A program made the translations under genes and the position numbers. DNA of 64,000 nucleotides, from contig JAKCFM010000001.1 of assembly GCA_025041195.1 (NCBI GenBank), positions 1,922,001 to 1,986,000 of the forward strand, read 5' to 3'. The notes below the pieces were generated by a model. It saw only the letters and a list, made by a program, of their open reading frames with translations. It was not told where the DNA came from and made no database searches. The stretch is from Halobacteriales archaeon YIM A00013 (GTDB lineage: Archaea > Halobacteriota > Halobacteria > Halobacteriales > Haloarculaceae). Each line of letters starts with the position of its first letter. Position 1 is the first letter of the stretch. Positions 45,589-54,501 of the stretch are shown one piece after another.

Positions 45589-46176
45589 ATGGTAGACACA
45601 CTGGGGTTCGGGTTGGGGCTCCTGTTCACCCTGACGGTGGCAGTGCTCCACTTCTCGAAAGGAACGTCGTGGCGGCCTGGAGAGGATATCTCCGACGAAG
45701 TGATGGAACACCGTGCCGCGAGCGTCCCCGAGACGAGCTTTCCCGAGCCGATGAACCGATCGATCGGTGGCGGTGCTGTCGGTGGGGCTATCCCAGGTGA
45801 AACTGACGCCGAGGGCGAACTCGAAGCCGGCGACGACGGCGCTGGCGCGGCTGACGACTCACCAGCCGCGATTGCTGACGACGAAGCAGAAACGTTCGAG
45901 GTCGAATTCGTCAAAGAGGGCGAAACGATCGACGTCAAAGAAAACACCACGATCCTGGAGGCCGGCGAAGACGAGGGCTGGGACATGCCATACGCCTGCC
46001 GTGAGGGACAGTGTATCTCCTGTGCGGGCCACATCACTGATGGTCACGCAGAAGAGTACGTCGAACACCACACCAATCAGATGCTCGGTGAAGCAGAGCT
46101 TTCCGATGGCTACACACTCACCTGTGTGGCATACCCCACCGCTGATCTCTCGATCGAGACCGGCGAATCACCATAG
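45589..46176 (+). CDS. Membrane-anchored [2Fe-2S] ferredoxin
   Basis: A 195-residue protein. The N-terminal hydrophobic helix (LGFGLGLLFTLTVAVLHF, residues 5-22) probably anchors it. A long Ala/Asp/Glu-rich linker (about 55-100) follows, then a plant-type ferredoxin domain. The cluster ligands are in CREGQCISCAGHIT (C-x4-C-x2-C) and LTCVAYP. The final domain resembles haloarchaeal ferredoxins, which carry electrons for 2-oxoacid oxidation. The anchored linker is less usual. Confidence 0.88.
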   Translation: MVDTLGFGLGLLFTLTVAVLHFSKGTSWRPGEDISDEVMEHRAASVPETSFPEPMNRSIGGGAVGGAIPGETDAEGELEAGDDGAGAADDSPAAIADDEAETFEVEFVKEGETIDVKENTTILEAGEDEGWDMPYACREGQCISCAGHITDGHAEEYVEHHTNQMLGEAELSDGYTLTCVAYPTADLSIETGESP

Positions 46177-46230
46177 GTGGGCGCAGCGACTCACAACCTA
46201 TAAAACTAACCGGCGGCAACTACTCAACGA

Positions 46231-46303
46231 GAGCCTGTAGCTCAGTGGACAGAGTTCTTGGTTCCGGACCAAGACGTCGCGGGTTCAAATCCCGTCGGGC
46301 TCG
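46231..46303 (+). tRNA. tRNA-Arg (anticodon CCG)
   Basis: A 73-nt cloverleaf: acceptor GAGCCTG/CGGGCTC (one G-T pair), D stem GCTC/GAGT, anticodon stem CTTGG/CCAAG with loop TTCCGGA giving CCG, T stem GCGGG/CCCGT, discriminator G. No intron or encoded CCA. Confidence 0.95.
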
Positions 46304-46380
46304 TCAGCGAGCGTGTGTTTTTCTGGTATTTCAACGAGCAGCCAAAGAGCTACCACTGGAGTCCGCTAACGTCCAAACTA

Positions 46381-47304
46381 ATGTCTCCAACTGAATCCCC
46401 CGATCGGGAGCGTTCCACTGGCTCTCCGACGGCGTCTGATTCTGCACTACCATATCAACAGACAGGAACTATTTCGAGAGAGACCAAGCAGTTTCTCGGC
46501 TGGTTCGCGGTGATTCTGCTGGCACTAACCGCGATTGCCGTCGTTCCGACAGTCGTTGGACTGGTTGACAGTGCTATACTCGGGATGCTTACCCCGGTGC
46601 TAAGCTGGGCCCCGACGCTCATACTGGTCGGCCTCCACCGACGCCACAACCGCGGTGATTCGTTTCTCGAAACCGCTGCAATCAAACCGAACGGCGCTGG
46701 CGGCCGTATCGTCGCCGTCAGTCTCTCCCTGTTTGTGGGGCTGAGCGGGCTCGCCATTCTGACCGAAGCGCTCGCTGTTGTTTTCGGGTTGAAATCGATT
46801 TCCATCTCCCCAGACGCCTGGTCGTTGTTGCCACTGGTTCCCATCCTGATCGGTTTTACGATGCTCACGACGGCTGGCGAGGAGTTCGCCTGGCGTGGCT
46901 TTATCCAGACGAAGCTCGCGCCCCTGGGATTCTGGCGTGCAAGCGCCGCTATTGGTGCGTTCTGGTCGCTCTGGCACATCCCGCTCGCCATCGGCTACGT
47001 TATGTCGGGAGAAATGCTCGTTCGTGAGCTGCTCTCAACATCTGGGAATCTCTTTCTTGCGGCGTTCGTTCTCAGCGGCGTTCGCTATCTTTCGGGCTCG
47101 GTGTGGCCCGCGGTGTTCGGACACGCACTGCTCAATACCGTGCTGGTGTACGTCTACTCGAATTTCACGACGACTATCGGCGCGACCGCAGGGGTGACGT
47201 TCTGGACGTACACGGCACTGAGTTGGCTCGTCTGGCTCGGACTCATCGCCGTGGTCGTTCAATTACTCCCCAAAGGGGAGCCGACCACTTCGACGTTCAC
47301 CTAA
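46381..47304 (+). CDS. CPBP-family intramembrane metalloprotease
   Basis: A 307-residue protein with eight hydrophobic segments. The catalytic helix is TTAGEEFAWRGFIQTKL (EE followed by R, about residues 160-176). The second site is FWSLWHIPLAI and the third SGSVWPAVFGHALLNTV. This CPBP (CAAX protease and bacteriocin-processing) family cleaves membrane substrates, and some bacterial members protect against bacteriocins. ATG 46381 lies 77 nt after tRNA-Arg; the frame is open to 46258 through the tRNA, which is not coding. Confidence 0.88.
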   Translation: MSPTESPDRERSTGSPTASDSALPYQQTGTISRETKQFLGWFAVILLALTAIAVVPTVVGLVDSAILGMLTPVLSWAPTLILVGLHRRHNRGDSFLETAAIKPNGAGGRIVAVSLSLFVGLSGLAILTEALAVVFGLKSISISPDAWSLLPLVPILIGFTMLTTAGEEFAWRGFIQTKLAPLGFWRASAAIGAFWSLWHIPLAIGYVMSGEMLVRELLSTSGNLFLAAFVLSGVRYLSGSVWPAVFGHALLNTVLVYVYSNFTTTIGATAGVTFWTYTALSWLVWLGLIAVVVQLLPKGEPTTSTFT

Positions 47305-47322
47305 CCGTTGGTCGCTACCCGC

Positions 47323-49614
47323 TCACTCCGCAAGGTAGTGCCAGAGAATGGCTGCTTCGACGACGGCCGATATATCAGCGAACGCATACGCATCGTTCGC
47401 AACGATGGCGCGCAGTTGCTGTCGATACGCGTCGAGTCCAGCAACTGCCAGCTCCCCGTTCTCCGTTGCACCGAGCACCGACACAATTCCTGTCTGCACC
47501 AGCGAATCCACGGAGTCAAATCGATCATCTGCCCCAACAACCGTTTCGAGGACTCGTTTGGCCGCGTCCGACCCCTCGACCGCCAGTGACAGCTCCAGTG
47601 GCTCGGTTCCTGCAACATCGCCGCCAAGGAGCGCAATCACGTACTGGTCGACCGCCGCAACGATGGCTGCGTCGATCGATTGGTGTTCGCCCGTCTCTCC
47701 GACTGATCGCTCAAGCAGCACACGCGCAAGTCCAGGGACTGCAACCGTCAGCGAATCGGCAGCCGGTGACTCACCGGTAGTCGACGCACTCGATTTCGGT
47801 TCCGACGGTGGGTCGTCACCGGTGGTCGCGCCAGTCGTCATCTCGTCGGTATCCGTCTCAGCGCCGTTGGTATCGTCGATCACTGAGCCAGGACTGGTCG
47901 CTTTGTCGGTTGCGTGTGTCTCCGCCGTCGTGCCAGTGTCCGCCTCCTGCGACGCTGGCCCCGGGGATGCGTCCGTTGCTGTACCCTCATCCGTGGAGCC
48001 ACCAGCCGCCTGTTTGCGCTCTGTGATCATGGCCGCCAGCTCCGCTTGCGTCAGCGATCCATCCGCAAGCGCAATCTGTACGTGGGGATCCGGATCAGTG
48101 CCGAGATTCGGTCCGGTCGATCGAACGATGCCGATCGATGGCCGTCCGTCGTCCGTCGAGCTATCAGTTCCGTCGTTACTGTGTGTTGTCATACTCGTGG
48201 TGGTGTGACTGTGGGTCTGGTTGACTGACTGTGCGTCCGTTTGCACCGCTGAATCGCCGGTGGGGACCGGTCGCTGGTAAAGGCGTTGGCCGATGGCATC
48301 GACATCGAGCCCTTCCGCAGACAGCGCCGGGTCATCATCGCGATCAATTGCTGGCAGCGAAAGCGAGTCGTAAATGGCAGCGCCTGCGAGCTGCTGGACG
48401 TCACGTCGGTGGGGCAGGCGCAATTTGGTGCCGTCCATCCAGGGGGGTAACCGCCAGTGGCTGCCATCATAGAGGGTGTACTCCGCAGTGTCTCCTGCAC
48501 CCCAGACAACGCTCGAGAGATCATTGAAAGTATCGTGTGCCCCACCGTGACAGTGTGTGATGACGGTGTGAACTGGCTCGATGCTGTCGTGGACCGACGC
48601 CAGCGTTTCGCGGCTGGGGTGATTGATGAGCTCAAAATGGTGAATCGTGCACGCCCCGGTATGTGCTGGTTCCTTCCCGGAGCCAACGAGTTGGATAACA
48701 CACGCGTTAGCATTCGTTCTGAGTTCGCCAAACAGTCGCCCACTGCTGCGATCGCATGGTATCTCTGGGCCAGCGATCGTGATCGTTCCCGGTCCAAGAC
48801 ACGACCGTGTGCTCTGAAATTCTGGGACCGTTTCGACTGCGGAGCAGTCGTAGCCGAGCGCTTCATAGAGCTTTGCCACCTGGCCAACGACACGAATTGG
48901 GACCGTTCGCTCGAACGTTTTACCCAGGCCAGCCAACAAATACGCCATCTGAACGCCAACCGTGCCGCTGGTGGTAACGAGCGTTGGCGAGCCGCTTGAA
49001 GCCCGCTCAAGCGCGAGTCCCAACCCTTCGGTCAGCGACGATTCGAAGTTCGTGTTGGTCGTTCCCGTCAGAAAGAGCACGTCCACGTTCCCAATCTCGT
49101 CCGCATCGAATCCGGGATAGCCGGCGGCGCGTCGACAGGTGAAATCGCCAGTGGCCAGGAGCTGCTGATAGCCATTGCCCTGGGCGACTCGAACGAGAAA
49201 GCCAACGGCTCCGGGGACGTGGCCAGCCGGAACGGGAGCGAGCTCAATGCCATCGGCTATTTCGACCCAGTCCTTGAGTGGCGTTATCGCCCCAGAGACC
49301 GCTTCGGTCGTCCGCACGTCGTACTCAACGCCCGCCACCGACAGCACGTCGTCGAGAATGCTGGCCGTCGCAGGTGACATAAAAATCGGCACCCCCTCGC
49401 GATGGGCACGAGCGAGTTCGGCGTAATGATCCAGGTGCGCGTGCGTCAAACAGATCGCCACAAGGCGGTCATCGTCATTCAGGAGCGACTCAAGCGCCAC
49501 TCCGCGACCAGCATCAACGAGTAAACAGGGATTCTGGCGGCCGTCGCCGTCGAATCGGAGGAGAAACGACTCGTTTCCAGCGGAGGGATTCGCATGCTGA
49601 AACGAAATTCGCAC
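47323..49614 (-). CDS. Metallo-beta-lactamase-fold protein with C-terminal domain
   Basis: A 763-residue protein. Residues about 1-400 form an MBL/beta-CASP-like hydrolase with LTHAHLDHYAEL (HxHxDH at about 55-60), the ligand-bearing AGHVPGAVGFL, LLATGDFTCRR and late THCHGGAHD. A long Asp/Thr/Ser-rich linker (about 500-640) follows, then a compact C-terminal domain (LARVLLERSVGETGEHQSID to the end). The N-terminal half resembles RNA-processing exonucleases; the C-terminal domain was not recognised. The start is GTG 49614, leaderless behind a TATA element. The frame upstream to 49749 lacks coding character. Confidence 0.75.
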   Translation of the reverse strand: MRISFQHANPSAGNESFLLRFDGDGRQNPCLLVDAGRGVALESLLNDDDRLVAICLTHAHLDHYAELARAHREGVPIFMSPATASILDDVLSVAGVEYDVRTTEAVSGAITPLKDWVEIADGIELAPVPAGHVPGAVGFLVRVAQGNGYQQLLATGDFTCRRAAGYPGFDADEIGNVDVLFLTGTTNTNFESSLTEGLGLALERASSGSPTLVTTSGTVGVQMAYLLAGLGKTFERTVPIRVVGQVAKLYEALGYDCSAVETVPEFQSTRSCLGPGTITIAGPEIPCDRSSGRLFGELRTNANACVIQLVGSGKEPAHTGACTIHHFELINHPSRETLASVHDSIEPVHTVITHCHGGAHDTFNDLSSVVWGAGDTAEYTLYDGSHWRLPPWMDGTKLRLPHRRDVQQLAGAAIYDSLSLPAIDRDDDPALSAEGLDVDAIGQRLYQRPVPTGDSAVQTDAQSVNQTHSHTTTSMTTHSNDGTDSSTDDGRPSIGIVRSTGPNLGTDPDPHVQIALADGSLTQAELAAMITERKQAAGGSTDEGTATDASPGPASQEADTGTTAETHATDKATSPGSVIDDTNGAETDTDEMTTGATTGDDPPSEPKSSASTTGESPAADSLTVAVPGLARVLLERSVGETGEHQSIDAAIVAAVDQYVIALLGGDVAGTEPLELSLAVEGSDAAKRVLETVVGADDRFDSVDSLVQTGIVSVLGATENGELAVAGLDAYRQQLRAIVANDAYAFADISAVVEAAILWHYLAE

Positions 49615-49635
49615 GTATACGTGTATTCTTTCAGG

Positions 49636-49646
49636 ATATATAATTA
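49636..49646 (-). promoter_or_regulatory. TATA element of the MBL-fold gene
   Basis: ATATATAATTA (plus strand) lies about 25-30 nt upstream of GTG 49614. A perfect 12-bp palindrome CACGTATACGTG (49612-49623) covers the start codon and the probable transcription start. Confidence 0.5.
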
Positions 49647-49795
49647 TTATGTGTGAATGATTGGGTGGAATCTGGTCATTGGCCCGTGGTTTCCTTGCGG
49701 CGACCGCTATTGCGGGTGAGTGTATCCATAGCAACCGTTTCACGGCCACAAAACGATGGTTTCTGGCGGCGAAATTGTAGTTACACTATAACTGT

Positions 49796-50410
49796 ATGGC
49801 TCGCTGCTATTCGGATACCGTGACCGCGATTCCGCCCTGGATTGACGATCGAATCGATCGGAATCTCAACAACACCCTCTCGCAGCAACATGTCATCGAG
49901 ACAATGGTCGGCGCTGATCGTCCGTATTTCTCAATTCGACAACTACACGCCCGCATCAAACCGGACGTCACCAGGGCAACCGTCCGCAACCGGCTCGATG
50001 AACTCCAGGAGATCGATATCGTGGCCACGGAGACGTATCCTGACTCGATCACGCTGTACTACATCAACCATCCGGAATCGACGTTGCCGCTGTCGCCCGA
50101 AGGAAAGCGCGCGCTCCAGACGACAACCCCGCTCGATCGCCTTTCCGCTCGTGGATTTCTCACCCTCTCGGATACGGTAGGTATCCGAACGCTCGTTCTC
50201 GCTGGCCTCCAGTTGAGTCTGGTGCTGTTTGGCCTCGGCAGCGTGCTCACGGTGTTTGGCGCGGAAGGGACGATCGCTCAGAGTGATATGTTTCTCTGGG
50301 ATACGGCACTCGACCTCCTGTTCGTTAGCGTCTCGTTGCTCCTCGCAGAGCGTGCTGTTAGATGGGTACGCGAGCGATTCGGGCCGTTCGATATACTCCC
50401 CTCAACGTAG
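49796..50410 (+). CDS. Winged-helix protein with two membrane helices
   Basis: A 204-residue protein. Residues about 25-90 read as a winged-helix DNA-binding domain (HVIETMVGADRPYFSIRQLH, VTRATVRNRLDELQEIDIVA). Two hydrophobic segments follow (TLVLAGLQLSLVLFGLGSVL and LLFVSVSLLLAERAV). A membrane-tied regulator or sensor is suggested. It lies 24 nt before the next gene on the same strand and is probably cotranscribed with it. No named family was recognised. Confidence 0.7.
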   Translation: MARCYSDTVTAIPPWIDDRIDRNLNNTLSQQHVIETMVGADRPYFSIRQLHARIKPDVTRATVRNRLDELQEIDIVATETYPDSITLYYINHPESTLPLSPEGKRALQTTTPLDRLSARGFLTLSDTVGIRTLVLAGLQLSLVLFGLGSVLTVFGAEGTIAQSDMFLWDTALDLLFVSVSLLLAERAVRWVRERFGPFDILPST

Positions 50411-50434
50411 CCACCACTACTCCGGTATACACCC

Positions 50435-51292
50435 ATGACTTCTGAGAACACACCCAATTCGACTGCATCGTCCGAGGGTCCGAGACTCCTCGAAACGCGA
50501 CCAATCGCCGGCATTCTGGTTCATCCCCTCGCCCTCTTTACGATGGGCGTTGGGGCCGGTATCTGCTATCTCGTTTCGTCAAACGAGTTCACCCGGGCTA
50601 ACGCCCGAAATGCGCTCGACTGGCATCTCACGGTGTGGGCACTCATGGTGAGTTCGTTCGGAGTAATGGGTAGTGGGGCAGTCGTTGCTGAAACGTCAGT
50701 GATCAGTCTCCCGCCGCTTGTCGGATCACTCACTGGCATACTCTTCTTCGCCCTGTTTTCCCTGTTGATGGTGGTGCTGTTCTGGACGCTCCTTGCGGGC
50801 GTCTTCGCGACACTCATGGCGGCGTTCGGAACGGTCTGGCGCTATTCGTTTTCTGTCGCCGTCGTTGATCGATTCGAACACCGTGTGGACGTCCCCGGCG
50901 GCTGGTTGGGCGTGATCGTTGGCTATGTGGTGTTCACACCGCTCGTTATGGCGAGCGTTCTTACTGGACCGCACGGTGGCCCATTCTTTGTCGTCATCTG
51001 GGTTGGACTAGCCGGACTCACGACGGTTGGAGCACCGCTGGCCGTCGTGGCGGTGTATCGCCACGGAATCCAGGGAAGAGCCACACACCCACTCCTGGCA
51101 CCCAGTACGATCGCCATCCCGATAGTGATAGCACTCGCTGGCTTCGTTCTCAGAAGCGAGTACGCTCACTCACTCAACCCGACCGGCGATGCAATCTATA
51201 TCTTCTTCGTGGCGTTCTGGCTCTCGTTGACCTGCTATCTCTGGAGGGTAACAAGAGATCGCGATTCGAATCCACAACCGAACAGCCCCTAG
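50435..51292 (+). CDS. DUF4870-like membrane protein
   Basis: A 285-residue protein with seven or eight hydrophobic helices. The segment PLALFTMGVGAGICYLVSSN then EFTRANARNALDWHLTVWAL recalls the DUF4870 pattern of a helix followed by an N-A-x-x-A-L-N/D motif. Later helices resemble other haloarchaeal membrane proteins without assigned function. It is cotranscribed with the upstream winged-helix membrane protein and ends with a 4-nt convergent overlap with the next gene. Confidence 0.65.
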   Translation: MTSENTPNSTASSEGPRLLETRPIAGILVHPLALFTMGVGAGICYLVSSNEFTRANARNALDWHLTVWALMVSSFGVMGSGAVVAETSVISLPPLVGSLTGILFFALFSLLMVVLFWTLLAGVFATLMAAFGTVWRYSFSVAVVDRFEHRVDVPGGWLGVIVGYVVFTPLVMASVLTGPHGGPFFVVIWVGLAGLTTVGAPLAVVAVYRHGIQGRATHPLLAPSTIAIPIVIALAGFVLRSEYAHSLNPTGDAIYIFFVAFWLSLTCYLWRVTRDRDSNPQPNSP

Positions 51293-51612
51293 TTCCGACG
51301 ATACTCGTCCGGGAGCTCTACGTCCTCGGGGGCCGGCATCCAGAAGTAATCGATCGTCAGTCCGACGGCAAACGGCACGAACACGAGCAGTGCAAACACG
51401 ATGCGTGGACTGCCGAGATCGAAGCCAAAGCCAAGCAACCCAAACAGCTGTGTGAGGACGACGAGCACCGGCGGGATCAACACGATGGCGAACACCACCG
51501 GCCCCCACGAAGACGAGAGCCGATTTCGAAACAGTCGGACGAGTAACGCGGTGGCAGCAGTGTTACAGACCACGATGAAACAGAGCTGGAGCACGTCGAA
51601 CGCCGAAGCCAT
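51289..51612 (-). CDS. Small membrane protein of unknown function
   Basis: A 107-residue protein with three hydrophobic helices (VLQLCFIVVCNTAATALLV, WGPVVFAIVLIPPVLVVL, RIVFALLVFVPFAVGLTI) and the tail APEDVELPDEYRRN. No family was recognised with confidence. ATG 51612 starts just before the first helix; a longer frame to 51741 overlaps the E1-alpha gene. Confidence 0.65.
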   Translation of the reverse strand: MASAFDVLQLCFIVVCNTAATALLVRLFRNRLSSSWGPVVFAIVLIPPVLVVLTQLFGLLGFGFDLGSPRIVFALLVFVPFAVGLTIDYFWMPAPEDVELPDEYRRN

Positions 51613-51694
51613 ACGGACCGTTAGGAACGAATACCCTTCGTCGTATCGAATCGTCGCCATCAATTCATAAGAGGCCACCGTCCAATCATGGTCC

Positions 51695-52705
51695 ATGCAC
51701 CGAATTATTGCCGAGAAATCGTTCGAGGCTGCGCCGGTCACCGCCGAGCGAGCACGCTGGCTGCTCGAACAGATGGTTCGTGCACGAACGTTCGACGAGC
51801 GTGCGATCGCGCTCCAGCGACGCGGCTGGATCAGTGGTTATCCACCGTATCGTGGGCAAGAGGCCTCTCAGATCGGCACAGCAAGCGCGCTGACGGATTC
51901 CGACTGGCTCGTCCCAACGTATCGCGCCAACGCGATGCAGTTCGCCCGGGGCGTCCCCTTCGAGGACATTCTGCGATTTCGGCGAGGCCATCCCGAGTTC
52001 GACTCCGAACACGAGCTTCCAATTCTCCCACAGGCGGTGCCAATAGCCACGCAACTGCCACACGCCGCCGGGATCGGAATGGCAATCGACTACACCGGCG
52101 ACGACGCGCGCGTGCTCTGTTATTTCGGCGATGGGGCGACCAGCGAGGGTGATTTCCACGAGGCATTGAATTTCGCCGGCGTGTTCGAGGCTCCCGTGGT
52201 GTTTCTCTGTGAAAACAACCACTGGGCGATCAGTCTCCCCCGTGATCGACAGACACGCGCCAACACGATCGCTCAGAAAGCCACTGCGTACGGCATTGCG
52301 GGAATGCGTGTCGATGGGAACGATCCGATCGCCGTCGCCGACACCGTCGAAACTGCCCTTGAACGGGCCGAATCCGATGAACCAGTGCTCGTCGAGAGTC
52401 TCACCTACCGACAGGGGCCACACTCGACCAGCGACGATCCCGACCGATATCGAGATGACGAAATCGACCTTCCGGACTGGCGGACGGCCGATCCGATCGA
52501 GCGATTCACAGAGTATCTAACGGACGCGGACGTGATTGACGCCGCGTTCAACGAGTCAGTTCGCGAAGCGGCCAGATCCGAAATCGACGACGCCGTCGAC
52601 CGGATCAAATCCGAAGACGAGGGCTCGGCCGAAGAACTGTTCGACCCCGTCTACGAGGAGCTGCCGCCACGACTCGCTCGCCAGCGAGCCTCACACCAAA
52701 CCTGA
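51695..52705 (+). CDS. Thiamine-diphosphate dehydrogenase E1 alpha subunit
   Basis: A 336-residue protein of the pyruvate/branched-chain 2-oxoacid dehydrogenase E1-alpha family. The thiamine-binding motif is FGDGATSEGDFHEALNFAGV, FEAPVVFLCENN (GDG to NN, about residues 150-182). WISGYPPYRGQEASQIG and the phosphorylation-loop region ESLTYRQGPHSTSDDPDRYR are also typical. The partner E1 beta, E2 and E3 genes are not adjacent, so either they lie elsewhere or this alpha subunit has another partner. Confidence 0.85.
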   Translation: MHRIIAEKSFEAAPVTAERARWLLEQMVRARTFDERAIALQRRGWISGYPPYRGQEASQIGTASALTDSDWLVPTYRANAMQFARGVPFEDILRFRRGHPEFDSEHELPILPQAVPIATQLPHAAGIGMAIDYTGDDARVLCYFGDGATSEGDFHEALNFAGVFEAPVVFLCENNHWAISLPRDRQTRANTIAQKATAYGIAGMRVDGNDPIAVADTVETALERAESDEPVLVESLTYRQGPHSTSDDPDRYRDDEIDLPDWRTADPIERFTEYLTDADVIDAAFNESVREAARSEIDDAVDRIKSEDEGSAEELFDPVYEELPPRLARQRASHQT

Positions 52706-52711
52706 ACCCGT

Positions 52712-52999
52712 TCAGATCGTGTCCGATGGGTCGTACTGCTGGCGGATCTGTGACACCTCCTGTGCAAACTGGTCGCGCGTTCCGTCTTCGACCGGCGTGA
52801 GATTCGTCCGATTGACGACCATGCTCGCGGTCGTCTGCCGGCCGGTGTCACTGAAGCTAGTCATCGCACGTTCTTCCCGAAACTCGTACGCGCCGTCTGG
52901 CGTCGCGTACGTCAGGATGATGAGATTCGGCCAGTCGGTCGAAAACGTCCGATCGACGAGCCACACGCGCTCGGTTGCCTGGGTTTCAGCACGATGCAT
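52712..52999 (-). CDS. Conserved-looking small protein of unknown function
   Basis: A 95-residue protein with alternating strands (RVWLVDRTFSTDWPNLIILT, YATPDGAYEFREERAMTSF, TTASMVVNRTNLTPVEDG) and a C-terminal helix with a QYDPSDTI end. No family was named with confidence. It converges with the E1-alpha gene with a 6-nt gap. Confidence 0.6.
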   Translation of the reverse strand: MHRAETQATERVWLVDRTFSTDWPNLIILTYATPDGAYEFREERAMTSFSDTGRQTTASMVVNRTNLTPVEDGTRDQFAQEVSQIRQQYDPSDTI

Positions 53000-53127
53000 A
53001 CTGTGCTATTAGTGCCCAAACTACAAAGTCTGTTCCCCTGACAGTAACTGGTATCCACGTGTTGTGATGTTTCTCAGAGTGGGAGCTGGAGGTCAAAGTT
53101 ATGTGTCTTGGTTAGCATAGGAATGTC

Positions 53128-53817
53128 ATGCGCTTTGTTATCGTTGGTGGCGGGCGTGTTGGAAAGCGGACGGCCCGGGTGCTCGAAGCGGAGGGCCACG
53201 GCGTAACGATCATCGAACGCCGCACAGAACGCGTCGATGCGCTCCGAAAGGATGGCTTCGACGTGATCCAGGGCGATGGCTCGCTCGAATCGGATCTGCT
53301 TGGTGTAGATATAGCGGGCGTCGACGCCGTCGCCGGACTGACTGGCGATCTAACAGTCAATCTCATCACGTGTATGATCGCCTCGGCACACGACTGCCGA
53401 ACGGTGTTGCGGGTGGACACGGACAAGTACGAGTACGTGGTCAGAAAGTACGGCTCAGACATCGATGAGGTGATCTATCCCGAGCGTCTCGGCGCAATCG
53501 CCGCGAAAAATGCCCTGCTCGGCGGGAACATACGGGCGATTGCAGACATTGCCCAGGAGATCCAGCTCGTTGAGTTTACGGTGCGCGAGGTGTCACCGAT
53601 TGAGGGCTACTCACTTGCAGAGCTTGAGCTTCCGGCGAACGCACAGCTCCTGGGCTTTGGGAAGGCAGACGAGCCGGTTTCACTCCCGCAGGCCGACGCG
53701 TCGATGCAACCCGGCGATCGGCTGGTCGTCATTGCCGATTTCGATGTTCTCGGGGACGTTCGAAAGCTGATCGTCGGCGACGATGCGCACGCAGACGGAA
53801 CGGTTACCGCACTCTGA
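53128..53817 (+). CDS. trkA: TrkA-type potassium regulator (RCK domain)
   Basis: A 229-residue protein. The N-terminal NAD-binding RCK fold is FVIVGGGRVGKRTARVLEAE (GGGRVG dinucleotide motif), with VIQGDGSLESDLLGVDIAGV and a TrkA_C domain from about residue 140 (VREVSPIEGYSLAELELPAN, DRLVVIADFDVL). Such proteins gate Trk or channel-type K+ transport according to nucleotide state. Halophilic archaea depend on high internal K+. No transporter gene is adjacent. Confidence 0.88.
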   Translation: MRFVIVGGGRVGKRTARVLEAEGHGVTIIERRTERVDALRKDGFDVIQGDGSLESDLLGVDIAGVDAVAGLTGDLTVNLITCMIASAHDCRTVLRVDTDKYEYVVRKYGSDIDEVIYPERLGAIAAKNALLGGNIRAIADIAQEIQLVEFTVREVSPIEGYSLAELELPANAQLLGFGKADEPVSLPQADASMQPGDRLVVIADFDVLGDVRKLIVGDDAHADGTVTAL

Positions 53818-53819
53818 TC

Positions 53820-54317
53820 TCACAGCGGTAGCGGGCCCCCACCTTTCTCGTCACCACCAGCCGTTGTCGCAGTCGAGAGCAGTTCTGAGACGGGCGGCCG
53901 GTAGGTGTAGCCTGGAACGACACCCTCGATATACGTGCCCTCGACATACTCCGCGAGCGCTTTGCAGACGTTCGGGGCGCGGTCGGCCGACGGGCCAGTG
54001 ATCGACATTGTGACGATCGCCTCACCATCGTTCGATTCGACGGTGAGCGACTCCATCGTGAGATCGTCGCGAACGACCGTCGTGGCGTCTTCGAGTCGGC
54101 GCTCGAACGTTTCGAGCCAGCCCGCTGCGAGGTTCGGCCCAACGGATTCCTCGACGGCGCTTGCAAGCGTGGGTGTCACCACAGAGAGCGTGTAGGTTGG
54201 CGCATCAATCGTGATCTCGGTCTCAAACGCGATTGAATCGATGACGAACGTGTCTGCGCGTTCGTCAAACCGGTCGTGACGGTCGAACGCGTCTTTGATG
54301 GACTCCTCTGCCGGCAT
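53820..54317 (-). CDS. DUF5813 family protein
   Basis: A 165-residue acidic protein. FDRHDRFDERADTFVIDSIA, FETEITIDAPTYTLSVVTPT and NLAAGWLETFERRLEDATTV fit the haloarchaeal DUF5813 family as I recall it. It ends with the disordered tail TTAGGDEKGGGPLPL. The function is unknown. It converges with the TrkA-type gene with a 2-nt gap. Confidence 0.7.
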   Translation of the reverse strand: MPAEESIKDAFDRHDRFDERADTFVIDSIAFETEITIDAPTYTLSVVTPTLASAVEESVGPNLAAGWLETFERRLEDATTVVRDDLTMESLTVESNDGEAIVTMSITGPSADRAPNVCKALAEYVEGTYIEGVVPGYTYRPPVSELLSTATTAGGDEKGGGPLPL

Positions 54318-54365
54318 TGTGAATCCCTAGATCGTCGAGCCGAAAAGTCGTTGTGCTCGACAGCA

Positions 54366-54450
54366 TGCGGAGGGAGGGATTCGAACCCACGGACTCCTAC
54401 GAGAGCGGATCTTAAGTCCGCCGCCTTTGTCCAGACTCGGCCACCTCCGC
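54366..54450 (-). tRNA. tRNA-Leu (anticodon TAA)
   Basis: An 85-nt class II tRNA: acceptor GCGGAGG/CCTCCGC, anticodon stem GCGGA/TCCGC with loop CTTAAGA giving TAA, a long variable arm, and TTCGAAT in the T loop. The T stem GTGGG/CCCTC has one T-T mismatch. Discriminator A. No intron. Confidence 0.95.
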
Positions 54451-54501
54451 GCACTCGGATATCGTCGGTCGAACGAAAAGTGGTTTCGATCCGTGAAACC
54501 G

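Noticed and set aside
47348-48208. 286-codon plus-strand frame
   Set aside because: Antisense of the acidic linker and C-terminal domain of the MBL-fold gene; Ser/Val/Pro repeats result from the reverse reading.
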